Positions 53,580 through 64,000 of a DNA stretch of 64,000 nucleotides are shown here, piece by piece. Positions within the stretch are counted from its first letter, which is position 1. Each line of letters opens with the position of its first letter. The notes under the pieces are model-generated. The model ran no database searches. It saw only the letters and a list, made by a program, of their open reading frames with translations, and had not been told where the DNA came from. The stretch spans positions 1,116,001 to 1,180,000 of the forward strand of contig JAADJZ010000012.1 of the NCBI GenBank assembly GCA_011032825.1. Direction: 5' to 3'. The translations under genes and the position numbers were made by a program. The stretch comes from Massariosphaeria phaeospora. Lineage: Eukaryota; Ascomycota; Dothideomycetes; Pleosporales.

Positions 53580-54585
53580 TACTCCTTACAGCCTTATAAA
53601 ATCCTAGCAAATCGCGTTCTTCTAGCTACTTATTTCCTAACAGCTGTAGGGACATTAAGTTTTGTATTATTAAAACAATAGCGTCTATTCCTTAGCTAGA
53701 GATAAAGTAGTGCGATTCGGATTGTAAGTGGGTTAGACCTTCCTATCCGGGATTGACGTTACCCGCCAAGTGGGGTACCGGTACCTACAACTTCGTCTCC
53801 TTACTTCAACCCGACACGCTGTCTCTACATATGAGGAGTCTTTTAGATCAAGCTCGAGTATCGCTTCGTTGGTCTTTTGTCTCTGTTTATCTTGTCTCTT
53901 GAGCTCTGAGAGGTGACAGCTCAGGATTTTCTGTAGTGCCTTAGGAACCTATCGTCTCATTACAATATTAGATCGACGTCCAGCAACGCAGCAAACAGCC
54001 TGTGAAACGTGCTGTTGTATCTCGAACGAGAGTCATGCGACTTCAAAATAATCATTCTGTTTGCCGCTCCGATCGTGGGCGGGTTTACTTTGTGTGCTGG
54101 CATGAGATCTAACAAACAATCGCAGATCTAGGGCGAGCAATCTCACTTTTTCAGTGCATCGATTAGAAATTAGCTAACCATCTGATAGTAACGTTATTGG
54201 GCCACAGGAACTTACATTCTAGACTTGCTCGTTGTTGGACTATTTCCGAAAATACGTATAACAAAGCAACAGATAGCATGATCGAGCTGCTAGCTTGTCG
54301 CCACTTGTCGCCAGTATAGAGTTACTAGCAAGAGCCGTTCCGACTATCAAGCAGTATCTGAGCGAACCATAACTTCGATCCATTTGTGATTGCTCTTTTG
54401 TCACCGACTATTTTGCAAGTTTCGCCCACAAGAGCACCAACGTCATCTGGACAGCAAGTCTCTGGATTCGGCAAACAACAAACGGGGTCGGCAGAGCGAG
54501 GCCGGTATCCCATAAGTAGCGCTTTGATCCGTAGAAATTTGGCTTGAAGATAATCAGAAAAACTCCGCATTAAACGCGAACAAGT
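53580..54585. other. transition from repeat block to gene island
   Basis: AT content drops from about 53,750 on. A Cys-containing 81-codon minus frame at 54325-54570 sits 15 bp from the divergent 54586 ATG; it has two CC pairs but no signal peptide, and I leave it as a possible short gene only. No transposon ends recognised beyond 53,581. Confidence 0.4.
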
Positions 54586-56532
54586 ATGCTTGAACTTGAC
54601 GCTCTCACACCTAAACAGGTTCTCGGCTTCACGCTCGCATTAGCAACCTTGTTCCTGACATACTCGGTCATCGAGCGCAGGAGGATCCCCGAAGCACTGG
54701 ACGATCTGGAGACAATCGCTAAAGAACAAAGTAGGCAGCTTGAGAACATAAGGTTGCTTACTTATATCCTTCTACATCGCGCATATGACGAGGAGACACT
54801 TGAACGGACTCCGCTTCAAACCTCGCCTGGGAAAGTTCAAGTCGGACCTCGTTTTGACGATAGAGACTATGTCGAGATTTTGACAACGTTTAGTGGCGAG
54901 GACGGCGATGACGACAACTTTGATGACGGCCCGCCGCTGTACACGCACAGGCATAGCCGGAACCAAGCCTACAAAAATGTTCATGTAGTAGCGGCCGATT
55001 CTACACCGATCATGAGACTTCGCGGTGGGGGCTTCTTTGGAGAGAGCAAGCTTGAACCTGGGCCGTCTCTCAACAACACATTTACCGAGGACACGGACAT
55101 TGATAGAGAGCTTTGGGCAATCCTAATGGATGACGAGTGGCAGATTGTCGATATCAATCGCGATATCTGTTCGAGTAGCGAAGATGATGAACCGAAAGTG
55201 AAGGGGTCTGGAAGTGTCGAGGTCGAGATCGGGAATGAGGCAGGAAATACGCATACAGAGAAGAGGTGGATTGACATAGGACGAAGTGAGGCTATTGAGC
55301 CCGGTGAAGAAGATGAGGAACAGGAAATAGTGCAACGACTAGATAATGGAAAGCAAAAGGCAACTGTGGAAGACCTCTCTGAGCACCATCAATATGTCAA
55401 AGATCAGCACTGCTATGGTATAGCGCAACATTCACTATACGAAACCCAAAGTCCAGGTCAGCAACCTATTCCATACCACTTAAAACCATCCCAACCGATG
55501 TCGTCACCCGGTCTATCTGACCTATGCATGCGTCGCATGGGAAGGTACAAGCTCATACAACAAGAGTCCCGGCATCAACCTTTCCATATACCTCAACCAT
55601 CACATCCGCCTGCCCCTACAAGAACAAGAGGGAACTCCATTCCCAAACACGATGACACCGCCCAAGTCAGGGGTTGTCAAGCTGAAGCGTTTCTGAGCCC
55701 CTACAAATGTATGGAACAACCACAGATGGACCATGAAGAAACGTCCCCTGTAGACAATGTTGGACAGCAAGAAAAACCGCGCAGACCTACTGGGGACCTT
55801 CGGTTGTTTCCATATGTACGAGACGATGAGCATGATTTCGGGGGTCCAAAACAAGGTACTGTTTACTCTGGACTTCAACCATTTCATATAAACCAGAGAT
55901 GCAAGCCATTCACGAATCCTAGACCTGCTCCTACGTCACCTTCAGTTCCTCCGACCAAGGAACAGCGGCAGATCGATCCGATGGCAAACGACGCATACGT
56001 TTCTTCTTCATGTTTTGGCACAGATTCGCGAACCCTGGAAGGGAAGCCCATTTCTTCAGGAACTCGAAGACAAGATGGAATGATGTCGTCGCAACAGCAT
56101 ATAGCCAAGCTCAAGAAGAGCATCACATCTCTAGGTCTAGAAAAAGATAATCTCCAGCGCACATGCAGCAAAGAGAACCCAGCAACCCAAAGAACCCTGT
56201 ACCACAGCGAGGCCGGACCGACAGCATACACCGCTCCGCCCACTTCATTGCCTCCCCAACGCCCCAGTCCCCACAGACTCGCCGGCTACGACACCTTTGG
56301 CGAACGAGAGACAAGGCCCCACAGGGTCACCACAATCTACGCTGCACCGCCTGACAGCCAGCATACACACGTATGGCCCCGAGCACATGTACCGCATGCC
56401 CATAGTTCGAACGACATGCCACTTATCTCTGAACTAGAGAGCGGACGTAGGGTCGCAGGGACAGTGAGGCAATATTGGGAGCCTGTGAGGTATGTATGGG
56501 GTAGCCGGAGTTCCTTCCGTTATAGATATTGA
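54586..56532 (+). CDS. island gene: N-anchored, mostly disordered protein, unknown
   Basis: Single exon, 648 codons, undamaged although it lies between two decayed transposon blocks. Residues 12-28 are a hydrophobic helix (VLGFTLALATLFLTYSVI in part) followed by ERRRIP, so a type-II-like membrane anchor is likely. A helical segment follows (ALDDLETIAKEQSRQLENIRLLTYILLHRA in part), then acidic stretches. MRLRGGGFF near residue 143 is a short motif I have seen in fungal hypothetical proteins. The rest is Pro/Gln/His/Ser-rich. Codon use is balanced and no RIP-like stops occur, implying selection or recent arrival. Family not recognised. Confidence 0.7.
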   Translation: MLELDALTPKQVLGFTLALATLFLTYSVIERRRIPEALDDLETIAKEQSRQLENIRLLTYILLHRAYDEETLERTPLQTSPGKVQVGPRFDDRDYVEILTTFSGEDGDDDNFDDGPPLYTHRHSRNQAYKNVHVVAADSTPIMRLRGGGFFGESKLEPGPSLNNTFTEDTDIDRELWAILMDDEWQIVDINRDICSSSEDDEPKVKGSGSVEVEIGNEAGNTHTEKRWIDIGRSEAIEPGEEDEEQEIVQRLDNGKQKATVEDLSEHHQYVKDQHCYGIAQHSLYETQSPGQQPIPYHLKPSQPMSSPGLSDLCMRRMGRYKLIQQESRHQPFHIPQPSHPPAPTRTRGNSIPKHDDTAQVRGCQAEAFLSPYKCMEQPQMDHEETSPVDNVGQQEKPRRPTGDLRLFPYVRDDEHDFGGPKQGTVYSGLQPFHINQRCKPFTNPRPAPTSPSVPPTKEQRQIDPMANDAYVSSSCFGTDSRTLEGKPISSGTRRQDGMMSSQQHIAKLKKSITSLGLEKDNLQRTCSKENPATQRTLYHSEAGPTAYTAPPTSLPPQRPSPHRLAGYDTFGERETRPHRVTTIYAAPPDSQHTHVWPRAHVPHAHSSNDMPLISELESGRRVAGTVRQYWEPVRYVWGSRSSFRYRY

Positions 56533-56756
56533 GTCGTGATTGAGGAGTTCGAAGCGGCGAAGAGAGCGTTAGAAAGGTTCTGTTGATATTAGGTTGCTAT
56601 TGTGCAGGTGTAAAGCTATATTACCCTATAAAGTTATTTCTTTTTAATTAACAGCTATTATTAGTGTAGTCCGTAATACTGCATACACTCTAAATTTTTT
56701 TTAGTGCGAAGTATCTCTATGTACACAAAGTTACACTGTAGGTATATTCTATATTA

Positions 56757-57845
56757 ACGTAAAGCACCAGCGAACCCGACAGACTAGTAAACCCGACAAA
56801 ATATCTTGGCACAACCAACTTATCTTAAAGAACATTAAATTAATTGCTATCAAACAAGGAACCTGCGTACGTCGTGCTAGCTTTAGATTTAAAAGCTTTT
56901 TCTGTATTCTTTTAGCAGGTTCGAGCATTGTGCCCTGTATTACCACAGTTTCTACAGCGCCGTAGAGCTAGTTGTGCTCTTTTTTAACTCTCTCTACTTA
57001 GTACTACGCGCTTTCTTTGATAGCTAAGGCGCTGTAAACGCTTTAGCAGCTACTTGCGCTAATTCGTTACTATACTCTATTGTACTGCTATGCTGAATTC
57101 GCTTTCGTTTGCGCAATTTCCGCTTGGTTATCTCTGCTTATTAATTTTCAAGCTCTTTAATACGGTAGTCCTTAAGCGCGTTCTAATGCAGCATTAATTC
57201 AGCTTCTTTTACAAGCTAAAAAAAGCTACTCTGCGCTAAAGTAAGCAATTTAGTAATAGAATCGCGTACTAGCTTTGATTGCAATCTAAATTTAAGTGTA
57301 TTGCTTAGAGTTTTTAACTGCTACAGCGTTTCTAGTGCAAAAAGTAGTAGCAAGGTACGCAGCTGTACTTTAAAACAACTAAGAACTACTTGCGCGTTAA
57401 TAAAAACTAGCTTTAAAACTTTAAAAGCTTTTTTGCAGTTTTTTGTTGTAAACACTTTAAAAAACGCGTTTTTAAAGGCTAGCAGAAAGCTTTTTTTGTT
57501 AATATAAAAGACGCGCTAGCGCGCTAAGTCTCAAACGCGTTAAAAGTACTTTAGCTTTAGCAGCAAAAAGCAAACTACATCTAGCAGCTAAAGAATATAA
57601 AATAAATAAGCTAGCATGCAAAGCGTAAGAATCTTGTTTTTAAAGCAATAGTTTTTGAAATTCTAAAATTAGTAGCTCTTATAGCCGTCTAAAATAAGCA
57701 GCTAATACTTTTTTACTTAACGCGCTTTTGTATACGCGTTAAAGTGCTTTAATTATTTAAAACTAAAAGCGTTGTTTGTCTAGCCGTTTTTAGAAACTAA
57801 AAGCTTTTAATTGCTAAGTATAAAGTTTTTTTTGTACTATGCTAA
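56757..57845 (-). mobile_element. pogo-like DNA transposon D, left part, cut by Gypsy copy 2
   Basis: Starts ACGTAAAGCACCAGCG after a TA (56755-56756), the same layout as element A, with a tandem GCGAACCCGAC / GTAAACCCGAC motif near the tip. The minus strand encodes the distal transposase: LDGYKSY at about 57.68-57.70 kb (from D-G-H-x-S-H) and LLDVVCF at about 57.56-57.58 kb (from QPLDV), then a Lys-rich tail. A Cys/His remnant near 56.92-56.96 kb may be a zinc knuckle. It ends at 57845 where the LTR begins; the remainder lies beyond the window. Confidence 0.65.
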
Positions 57846-58346
57846 TGTTATTAGGGGTGTTCTCTTACCGAAGGTACGAGTTATCGGACTCGAAGATTCC
57901 GCCTAAGGAATTGTTCTGTGTTCGGAGAGCTTGGTAACAACAAAAGAACAATCTCAATTCTATTCTAGATAGAATAACAAAGTAACAATCTGTTGCCTAT
58001 AGATTCAATCTATGTATAAAATGTACTTAAGAGAGTTAACTACAAAGAATTTAAACTGTAAAGAAAATTCTGCTAATCTATATAGTTCTATAATTCTTTG
58101 CTAAAAGCGTTCTGCTTAGTCCGCTTGGTGTGCTTAGTTACTAAGCGCTCTAGGCTAGCTAAGCGCTCGCCGCTTAGTGTGCTTAGTCTGCCAAGGCTCT
58201 AATCGCACTAATTACTATTACGTAACTGCTGACCTAATTCTGCTTCGCGCATTGCTGTACTTCTGTCTTGCAGACCTGCAAGCTCTAACAACTTTTCTAC
58301 GTCGTTGCTTAGTTTACAATACCTAGTATTGTTTTTGTTTGTAACA
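57846..58346 (-). repeat. Gypsy copy 2, 3' LTR (element orientation)
   Basis: 501 bp with the same TGTTATTAG and TTTGTAACA ends as the copy 1 LTRs and one extra base in the first 60 bp. It retains more C and G, so it is closer to the unmutated state. Confidence 0.9.
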
Positions 58347-58512
58347 TTATTTCTCTTTTTAAAGATATCGTTCTGATAGCTGTCTTGCTGTGCTGTGCTA
58401 GTTCTTTCTGTGCTTTGCATCAAAAGTGCCCTTTCGTATAAAAGTAGGTTAACCTCAATTTTTGTCGTGTCGTAGCTTTTTTTTGTATTCTTTTGAGTCT
58501 TTAAGTCTAACT

Positions 58513-59250
58513 ATGCTTAAGTCTTCGCCTTCCGTAGATTCGTGCTCTAAGTTAACCTGCTATTGTTACGATTAAGTTGCCTGTATTCGCGAGACTAGTT
58601 TAGAGATGCTTGCTTCTTGCGGCCGTTGTTTTAAAGAGAACTTAAAGTGCCTAGTTAATCTTTCGTTAGATAAGTGTGCTGAATGTCTTTAGTCTAGCGC
58701 GCTCTGCAGTCTTGCTTTAACAAAAAGAGAGTAGGCAGCTTTTTAACAAAAGCGTCGCAACTTGCAACATTGGCTTTTGCTAGCTAAGCAACAGGTGCTA
58801 TCTGCACGGATCTAGGCCGCTTAGATAGTGTCTGCGGCAAAGTCCCGTGCTGCTACTCTTCGAGTAGAGCTTTCTATTGCTAAGATAGAAAGAGATTAGC
58901 GTCTTGCTAATAAGTAGGTAGCTATTGAAGAGCTAAAGAAACTAGAGGCTGCGCAGTCTAGCGCTGCTGTCGATTCTAAGAGTACAGTTTCTACCAATAG
59001 TCCTATACTGCTGCTATTCGAAACGCTTTCGGCTAACCTAGGCTAGTTACAGACTAACTCTTCTCTATTTGCTTTTTTTTCTTTTGACTTTTCTGCTTTT
59101 TTAGAGAACTTAGATCTTCTGCTTCTAGATTTCGCTAGTAATACTTTCGTACTAGTTCCTTGCAGTTCGTAAGATTCCGTATTAGTTCCCATGTGTTCTA
59201 GCTCTCTAGCTATTCTTGCTATTTAACTAAGTACTTCCACTAACGTCTGA
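58513..59250 (+). pseudogene. antisense accessory frame of Gypsy copy 2
   Basis: Counterpart of 43957-44694: ATG at 58513, TGA at 59248-59250, exactly 738 bp with no net length change. The Cys-rich head reads CGRCFKENLKC and DKCAEC. The helical part is clear (TLRVELSIAKIER and VAIEELKKLEAAQ), then a Ser-rich linker and a hydrophobic tail. Stops are TAA/TAG only until the final TGA and fall mostly at the same codons as in copy 1, apart from extra ones in each. Confidence 0.6.
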
Positions 59251-62200
59251 ACTTCTGTAGGTCTTTGACTTTCTCGACTTCGTACTCTTTGTCTTCGAGC
59301 TCGATATTAGTTGCTACTTCGGCGTTTGGTAGTGCTAGTTCAAGAAGTAATTTGTAAAAAACTAAGTGTATGCGCATGCTTGTAGGTAGCTGTAGTTTAA
59401 ACAATACAAGTCTTTTAACCTTTAGAATTTTGAATAGTCTTATTTAGAAGTTGTCTAACTTGTTGCATAGTCGTTTAGTTTTTAGGTTTTTTTGTAAAAG
59501 GAAAACTCTATTCCCCTCTTTAAGAGTTGGTTTCTTAAGCTTTTTCTTGTTTGCTAACTTAGCTGTCGTAAGGTTCCTTTAAGCAATTCGTTTGCTCAAT
59601 TCGTTATGTAATTCTCGCATCCTAAAAGCCTTGTCGTTCGCTGCTAGTAAAATGCTTTTAATATCTTTTAGATTTCGATAAGCTACTAGCTTATATCTAT
59701 AGTTTGCGTAGTATAGCGAGTGTTCTATCGTCGTAAACCTCGTGCTGTTGTATGCTAATTGTGCTGTTAGCAAAAGTTCAACCTAGTTGTTCTGCAGCTT
59801 GTTAGTGTACATTCGTAAATACTGTTCTAGTGTTTAGTTCGTTCGTTCTGTCTAGCCGTTTGTTTGTGAGTAGAAGCTAGTCGATAGCTTCTTTGCAACT
59901 CCTAACTAGGCTAAAAACGTATCTTAAAACTTTAATGTAAACAGCTTGTCTCTGTTTGTAATAAACTGTTTTAGCAATTTGTAATTAGCGACGAGTGTCT
60001 TTGTAACTTCGTAAGCTATTTCTTCTACCGTAATTGTCTCTTCTGTTGGTACAAAATGTAATTCTTTAGTTAATCAATCTACGATTACCAAAATCGAGTT
60101 GCATAGCCGTGCTAATCTAGGTTCTAACAATTTCGAAAGCTTTACTATAAAGTTCATCGTAACGCTAATCCATAAGCGTGCGAGTAGTTCTAGCGGTTAG
60201 AGTAATCCATAAAGCTTATGTCTCTTAGGTTTGTTTTTTGAACAATTCAAACAGTTGCCTATTGCTTTCTAAACTGTGTTTCGTACGTAGGGCATTAAGT
60301 ACTTATTTGAGATTCGTCGAACTATTTTGTTAATTCCTAGGTGTTTATATGCTCGTGAAGCATGTAATTCCTAGATAAGCTGTATAGCTTAGGTGTTATT
60401 TGTAACTATCTATCTTTGCTAGTTGTTCTTGCTCTATTTTTAATGCATTCTTTCTTTGATGCTAGTAACTCTAGCTATCTTAGCTAGTCGAGGTTAGTTA
60501 TATTCGAGAGTTCCGTCTAAGTTCCGTCGTAATATTGAGTTATGCGTAACTAGTTTATTAGTTTTTATAAAATCTAATTTTCAACTAAGCGCGTCCGCGG
60601 CTCCGTTGTTAGTTCCTTTGCGATAGTAAATCTTGATGTCGTAATCTGCTATGAATTCAGCCTATCTAACTTGTTGTCTATTTAGTTTCTTAGTTGTAGT
60701 AAAGCTAGTAAGGTTCTAATAATTTGAGTACACCTGTACTTAATGCCTTGCTCTTTTCAGCTGTGCTTTCTACTGTTCAAAGGCGTTTATTATTGCTAAT
60801 AGCTTTTTATTGTAAACGTCGTAGTTGAGTTCTGCTCCCAAGAACTTCCTAGAATAGTAGAACACTAGTTTTCATTTCCTGTCGTTGCATTGCTGTAAGA
60901 GTATCGCTCCTAATGCGTAGTCTAAGGCATTGGTTTTTACTTAAGTTTCTCTTTCCGGGTCGTGCATCTGTAGCATTAGTGCCGTAGTAAACTTCTTTTT
61001 AAGTTCTTAAAACGCCTGTTCCTGTGCTTCTGTCTATTTGAACTTTCTATTTTTCTTAGTAACTTCTAAGAGCGGTGTCGTAGTTTTGAAGTAATTCTTA
61101 ATAAACTTTCAATAAAAGTTGGCAAATCTTAAGAAAAATTGCACGTCTTTTACTGTTTTAGGAGTTGGCTACTTTTGTACAGTCTAAATCTTCTTCGGGT
61201 CCATAGATACACTTTCTCTTAAGATAATAAATCCTAGATAGCTAGTCTCTGTAACGTGAAATTCACATTTCTTCGAGTAAAGTAGCAGTTGGTACTGCTT
61301 TATCTTCTGTAGCACTTTCTTAACATGTTCTTAATGTTCTTTGAACGTTCTTTTAGAGTATATCAATACGTCGTCTAAGTACGCCGTAACAAAGATGTTC
61401 AAGTATTCGTGTAGTGCTTTGTTGATTAAGGCCTAAAACGTAGCCAAGGCATTAGTTAATCTAAACAGCATAACCTAGTACTCGTAGAGTTTATATCTAG
61501 TCTTGAAAGCTGTCATCTATTCGTGCTCTTTCGCAATTCTAATGCGATAGTATCCGTCTCGTACATCGAGTTTTGTAATCTATTTTACTTTCTAGAGTCG
61601 ATTCATGAGCTCTTAAATAAGCGGTAGTAGGTATTAGTTTTTTCGTGTAACGTTGTTGAGGTGTCGAAAATCTACGCACAATCTCAACTCTTTGTTCTTT
61701 TTAAGTACGAACAATATCGGCGAAGCTATTAGGCTCTCGCTTGGTCGTATGTATTCTCGCTAGATATTCCTTTAGATGTATTTCTTTAATTCTTTCTGCT
61801 AGTCGTAAGTTAGGGGATACATCGGCCTTAGTCGCAGTTTCGTTCCTTCTTTAAGAATAATCTCGTGATTCTATTTTTAGTAGTTTGCTAAGTTGTGCTT
61901 TTCGTCTTTTTTAAAGAAACTTCTAAACTCCGCTTAGTATTCCGTAGAGAAGTTTCTAAACTCTTTTTTCTGTTCTTTAGAGAGGTTGGATCGTGGTCTG
62001 CTTGCTTTCGGCAGCGCAACTCGTCGTATCTATATAACGCCTACTTGCTAAGAGTTTTTCCTACAGATTCTCGCGATCTTGTAGTGTAAAATTAGACTAA
62101 TTCTCTCGATCTCGAGTAAGCTCTAAATTGTCAATTTGTTTTGTTGTACTACAGCGACTTTCTTTCTAAGCCTTCAGCTGCGTATTGTTTCTTTTTTTTA

Positions 62201-64000
62201 ATTAATGTTAAAGTTGTGTTTTTGTAGCTAGTCGTACCTAATATACATGTTAGAACTTCTAAGGTTTATAATATTAATACACTGTTAGTGCTTAATGCTC
62301 GCAACTTCTATCTCGACTTTCTAGATTTCTAGGTTGATCAAACTGTTTCTATATTCTAGTAGTTGTCCGTCGGCTAACACTGTTCGTATTAGTTAATTCT
62401 TAACTTAATAAAGTATCTTGTTCCTTTCTATTTATCTTAGGGAAACTAATGTTCAGGCAGCTCCGCTATCAAGTAGTGCAGTTAGCTTTCGGCCTGCGAC
62501 TTTCGCTTTTACTTTTATGTAATTTCGTTCTAGTTGCGTTTTTTGTACGCTTTGTACGGTCGTGCTAGGAGCACTCGTACTATCCTAACCGTAGGTCTAG
62601 TAGCTTACTAGTTTTTTGCCAAGAAAGCTCTCAAGGCCTGTCCTTTTAGGATGTTCTATTGATCGTAGTATTCGCACTAGTCGATAAAACATTCCTATAG
62701 CTGTAGGTGTTTGCTGTGGTCTCAATTCTTGAAATTCTATTCGGTTGCGTATCTCTATAGCTAATGGATCGCGCATTCTTAGGTGCAAAAAGGCTAGCGT
62801 GCTGCTTAGCACGTATCGTAGTCTTTTGTGCATAATTTGTTGTTGCATTTTAAGTAGTCTTTGTTCTTTAGACCTATAGGCTACTATTCTGTAATATGCT
62901 TGCTAGACTAGTGTGTTTGACACTTTTTGTTGTAACACTGTGCCTATGCGCAGCTGCTGCCGTAGTTTTTAAACTAATTGTCGTAGTTATGTACGTAGCA
63001 TTCTGTTACTGTACATTCGCTGTCTTCGAGTAAAACGTGTAATAGTAATCTTAGCTGTTGTCGAGCAAGGATCCTATTGTCTGCGTAGTATACACAGTTC
63101 TTTTCGTTGCACTAGTGCCAAGGTAGGTTTTCGTAATTGTCTTAATTAGCGAACTTTATTTTCTTTTCTGTTAGTCCTTGTTGTGCTATTGCTGCTTTTG
63201 CAGCTTTCTATTCTTGTAGTTCTTCGATTTGTAGTTCTTTGAACTGTTAGTTGCAGTACTAGGCAATGTAGGTAGTCTTACCGCACATCTAGCACTCGTA
63301 ATTCTAAAGTCGATTTGCAATCTCTTTTGCTTGTATATAAGCAGGCTTTGTTTCCTAGTCTAACAGTTTCTCTGCTATTAGGTTTTCAACTTTAACCTAT
63401 TCGCTGTCTAGTTTTTCGTAGATTTTTAGATATAGTGTAGCTACTCGTTGTAGTTAGACTATAGCAATAGTAGCAGCTTGCGCGCCTGCTACTTTCTATT
63501 GTGTTTCTAGACAGTTTCTGCGAAAGTGTTCGTTTTTGTTGCATTAAAAACATGCTTTATTGTCGTAACGCTTCTAGCGTTTTTCTTTTGACAGCCTGTC
63601 TTTGGGGTCTTGTTTTGTCGAGGTAGCGTTCTTTCTATTAAACTGCTTTCGTAGTAGTTTGTTGTTCTAAATTCGTCTAATGCTGTCGATATCTATTGGG
63701 TCGTAGTAATAGGTTTTCTTGATTGTTGCTACTAGGCGTATGTAGAGTTTGATAGTGGACTTGCGTTTCTACTGTTGTTGCCATAGTTAGTTGTCGATTT
63801 GTACTGCGGTTTTAATCAACTCGTTAAGTTTCTCTAGTTTTTTGTTTTAACTAATTTTATTCTTTACGTGTTCTTTTAACTCTGCGTAGTAGAACTTGCA
63901 TAAGCCGCGTTCTCCTACGTTGTCTACCTTAGCCTAAATTCTCTTAAATTCAATTGTGTACTCGCTAGCTAAGCTTTTCTGCTTAAGTAGTCTAAGTCGG

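Larger units (their letters stand above)
57846..64000 (-). mobile_element. Gypsy-type LTR retrotransposon, copy 2, cut by the window end
   Basis: Same family and orientation as copy 1, and less mutated. On the minus strand: gag with a zinc-knuckle pattern C-x2-C-x4-H-x4-C at about 63.50-63.55 kb; protease with DSGA near 62.47 kb; reverse transcriptase with intact YLDD at 61369-61380; integrase core near 60.0-60.15 kb (LTKELHFVPTEET); integrase C-terminal segment at 59579-59773 (LAYNSTRFTTIEHSLYYANY in part). Stops persist in every domain, so the element is dead as read. By comparison with copy 1 it should extend about 1 kb past the window. The left flanking 5 bp is GCTAA; the right duplication cannot be seen. 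Confidence 0.87.

Noticed and set aside
54325..54570. small Cys-containing protein, possible effector
   Set aside because: No signal peptide, no homology recognised, 81 codons only; kept as a note in the intergenic entry.
42340..64000. alternative genetic code (TAA/TAG read as Gln)
   Set aside because: Host genes use TAA/TAG as normal stops, Asp/Gly/Trp codons are mutated too, and the changes follow C-to-T/G-to-A decay.

Overview
The window is a chromosome segment of a filamentous ascomycete (Pezizomycotina, most likely a Dothideomycete of the Pleosporales type; the order is an inference). Support comes from short spliceosomal introns (mostly 42-62 nt, GT..AG, CTAAC/CTGAC-like branch points), fungal families (NmrA, Pmp3, Rtt109, IMG1, GID7), and a sharp split between GC-balanced gene-rich DNA and AT-rich DNA full of transposons decayed by C-to-T/G-to-A mutation, as repeat-induced point mutation (RIP) produces.

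Positions 1-41,000 are gene-rich. In order: start of rtt109 (minus, cut by the window edge), mitoribosomal mL57, a small coiled-coil protein, a 1218-residue single-pass membrane protein, a membrane-anchored pepsin-fold protein lacking both catalytic Asp motifs, the large CAF-1 subunit, spo11 (8 exons), two unknown proteins, pmp3, gid7/WDR26, a secreted GH1 beta-glucosidase, a NAP-family histone chaperone, an unknown protein with an acidic G-D-V-D motif, a cytosolic L-asparaginase with C-terminal ankyrin repeats, nmrA, bL19m (img1) and a small membrane protein. Exon structures were built by hand from splice consensus and reading phase. Four genes serve chromatin or meiotic recombination (rtt109, CAF-1, spo11, NAP). 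nmrA, gid7 and asparaginase relate to nitrogen and carbon regulation and nitrogen supply.

At about 41,750 gene-rich DNA ends inside a decaying 2-oxoglutarate oxygenase gene. From there to about 53,580 is a nest of mobile elements: outer pogo-like transposon B (plus), pogo-like transposon A (minus) inserted in the left terminal repeat of B at a TA, and inside A two further insertions, a 389-bp telomere-motif-rich inverted-repeat element with a 12-bp target duplication and a complete 7175-bp Gypsy LTR retrotransposon with 500-bp LTRs and a 5-bp duplication (AATAG). Without its insertions each pogo element is about 2.1 kb, which supports the reconstruction. A single 648-residue gene of unknown function sits in an island (54,586-56,532). 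Then comes a third pogo-like element, D, cut by a second copy of the same Gypsy element that runs off the window end.

The most unusual signal is a 245-codon frame on the strand opposite to gag-pol in the Gypsy element, between integrase and the 3' LTR. It keeps the same length in both copies and encodes a Cys-rich head and a charged helical segment.
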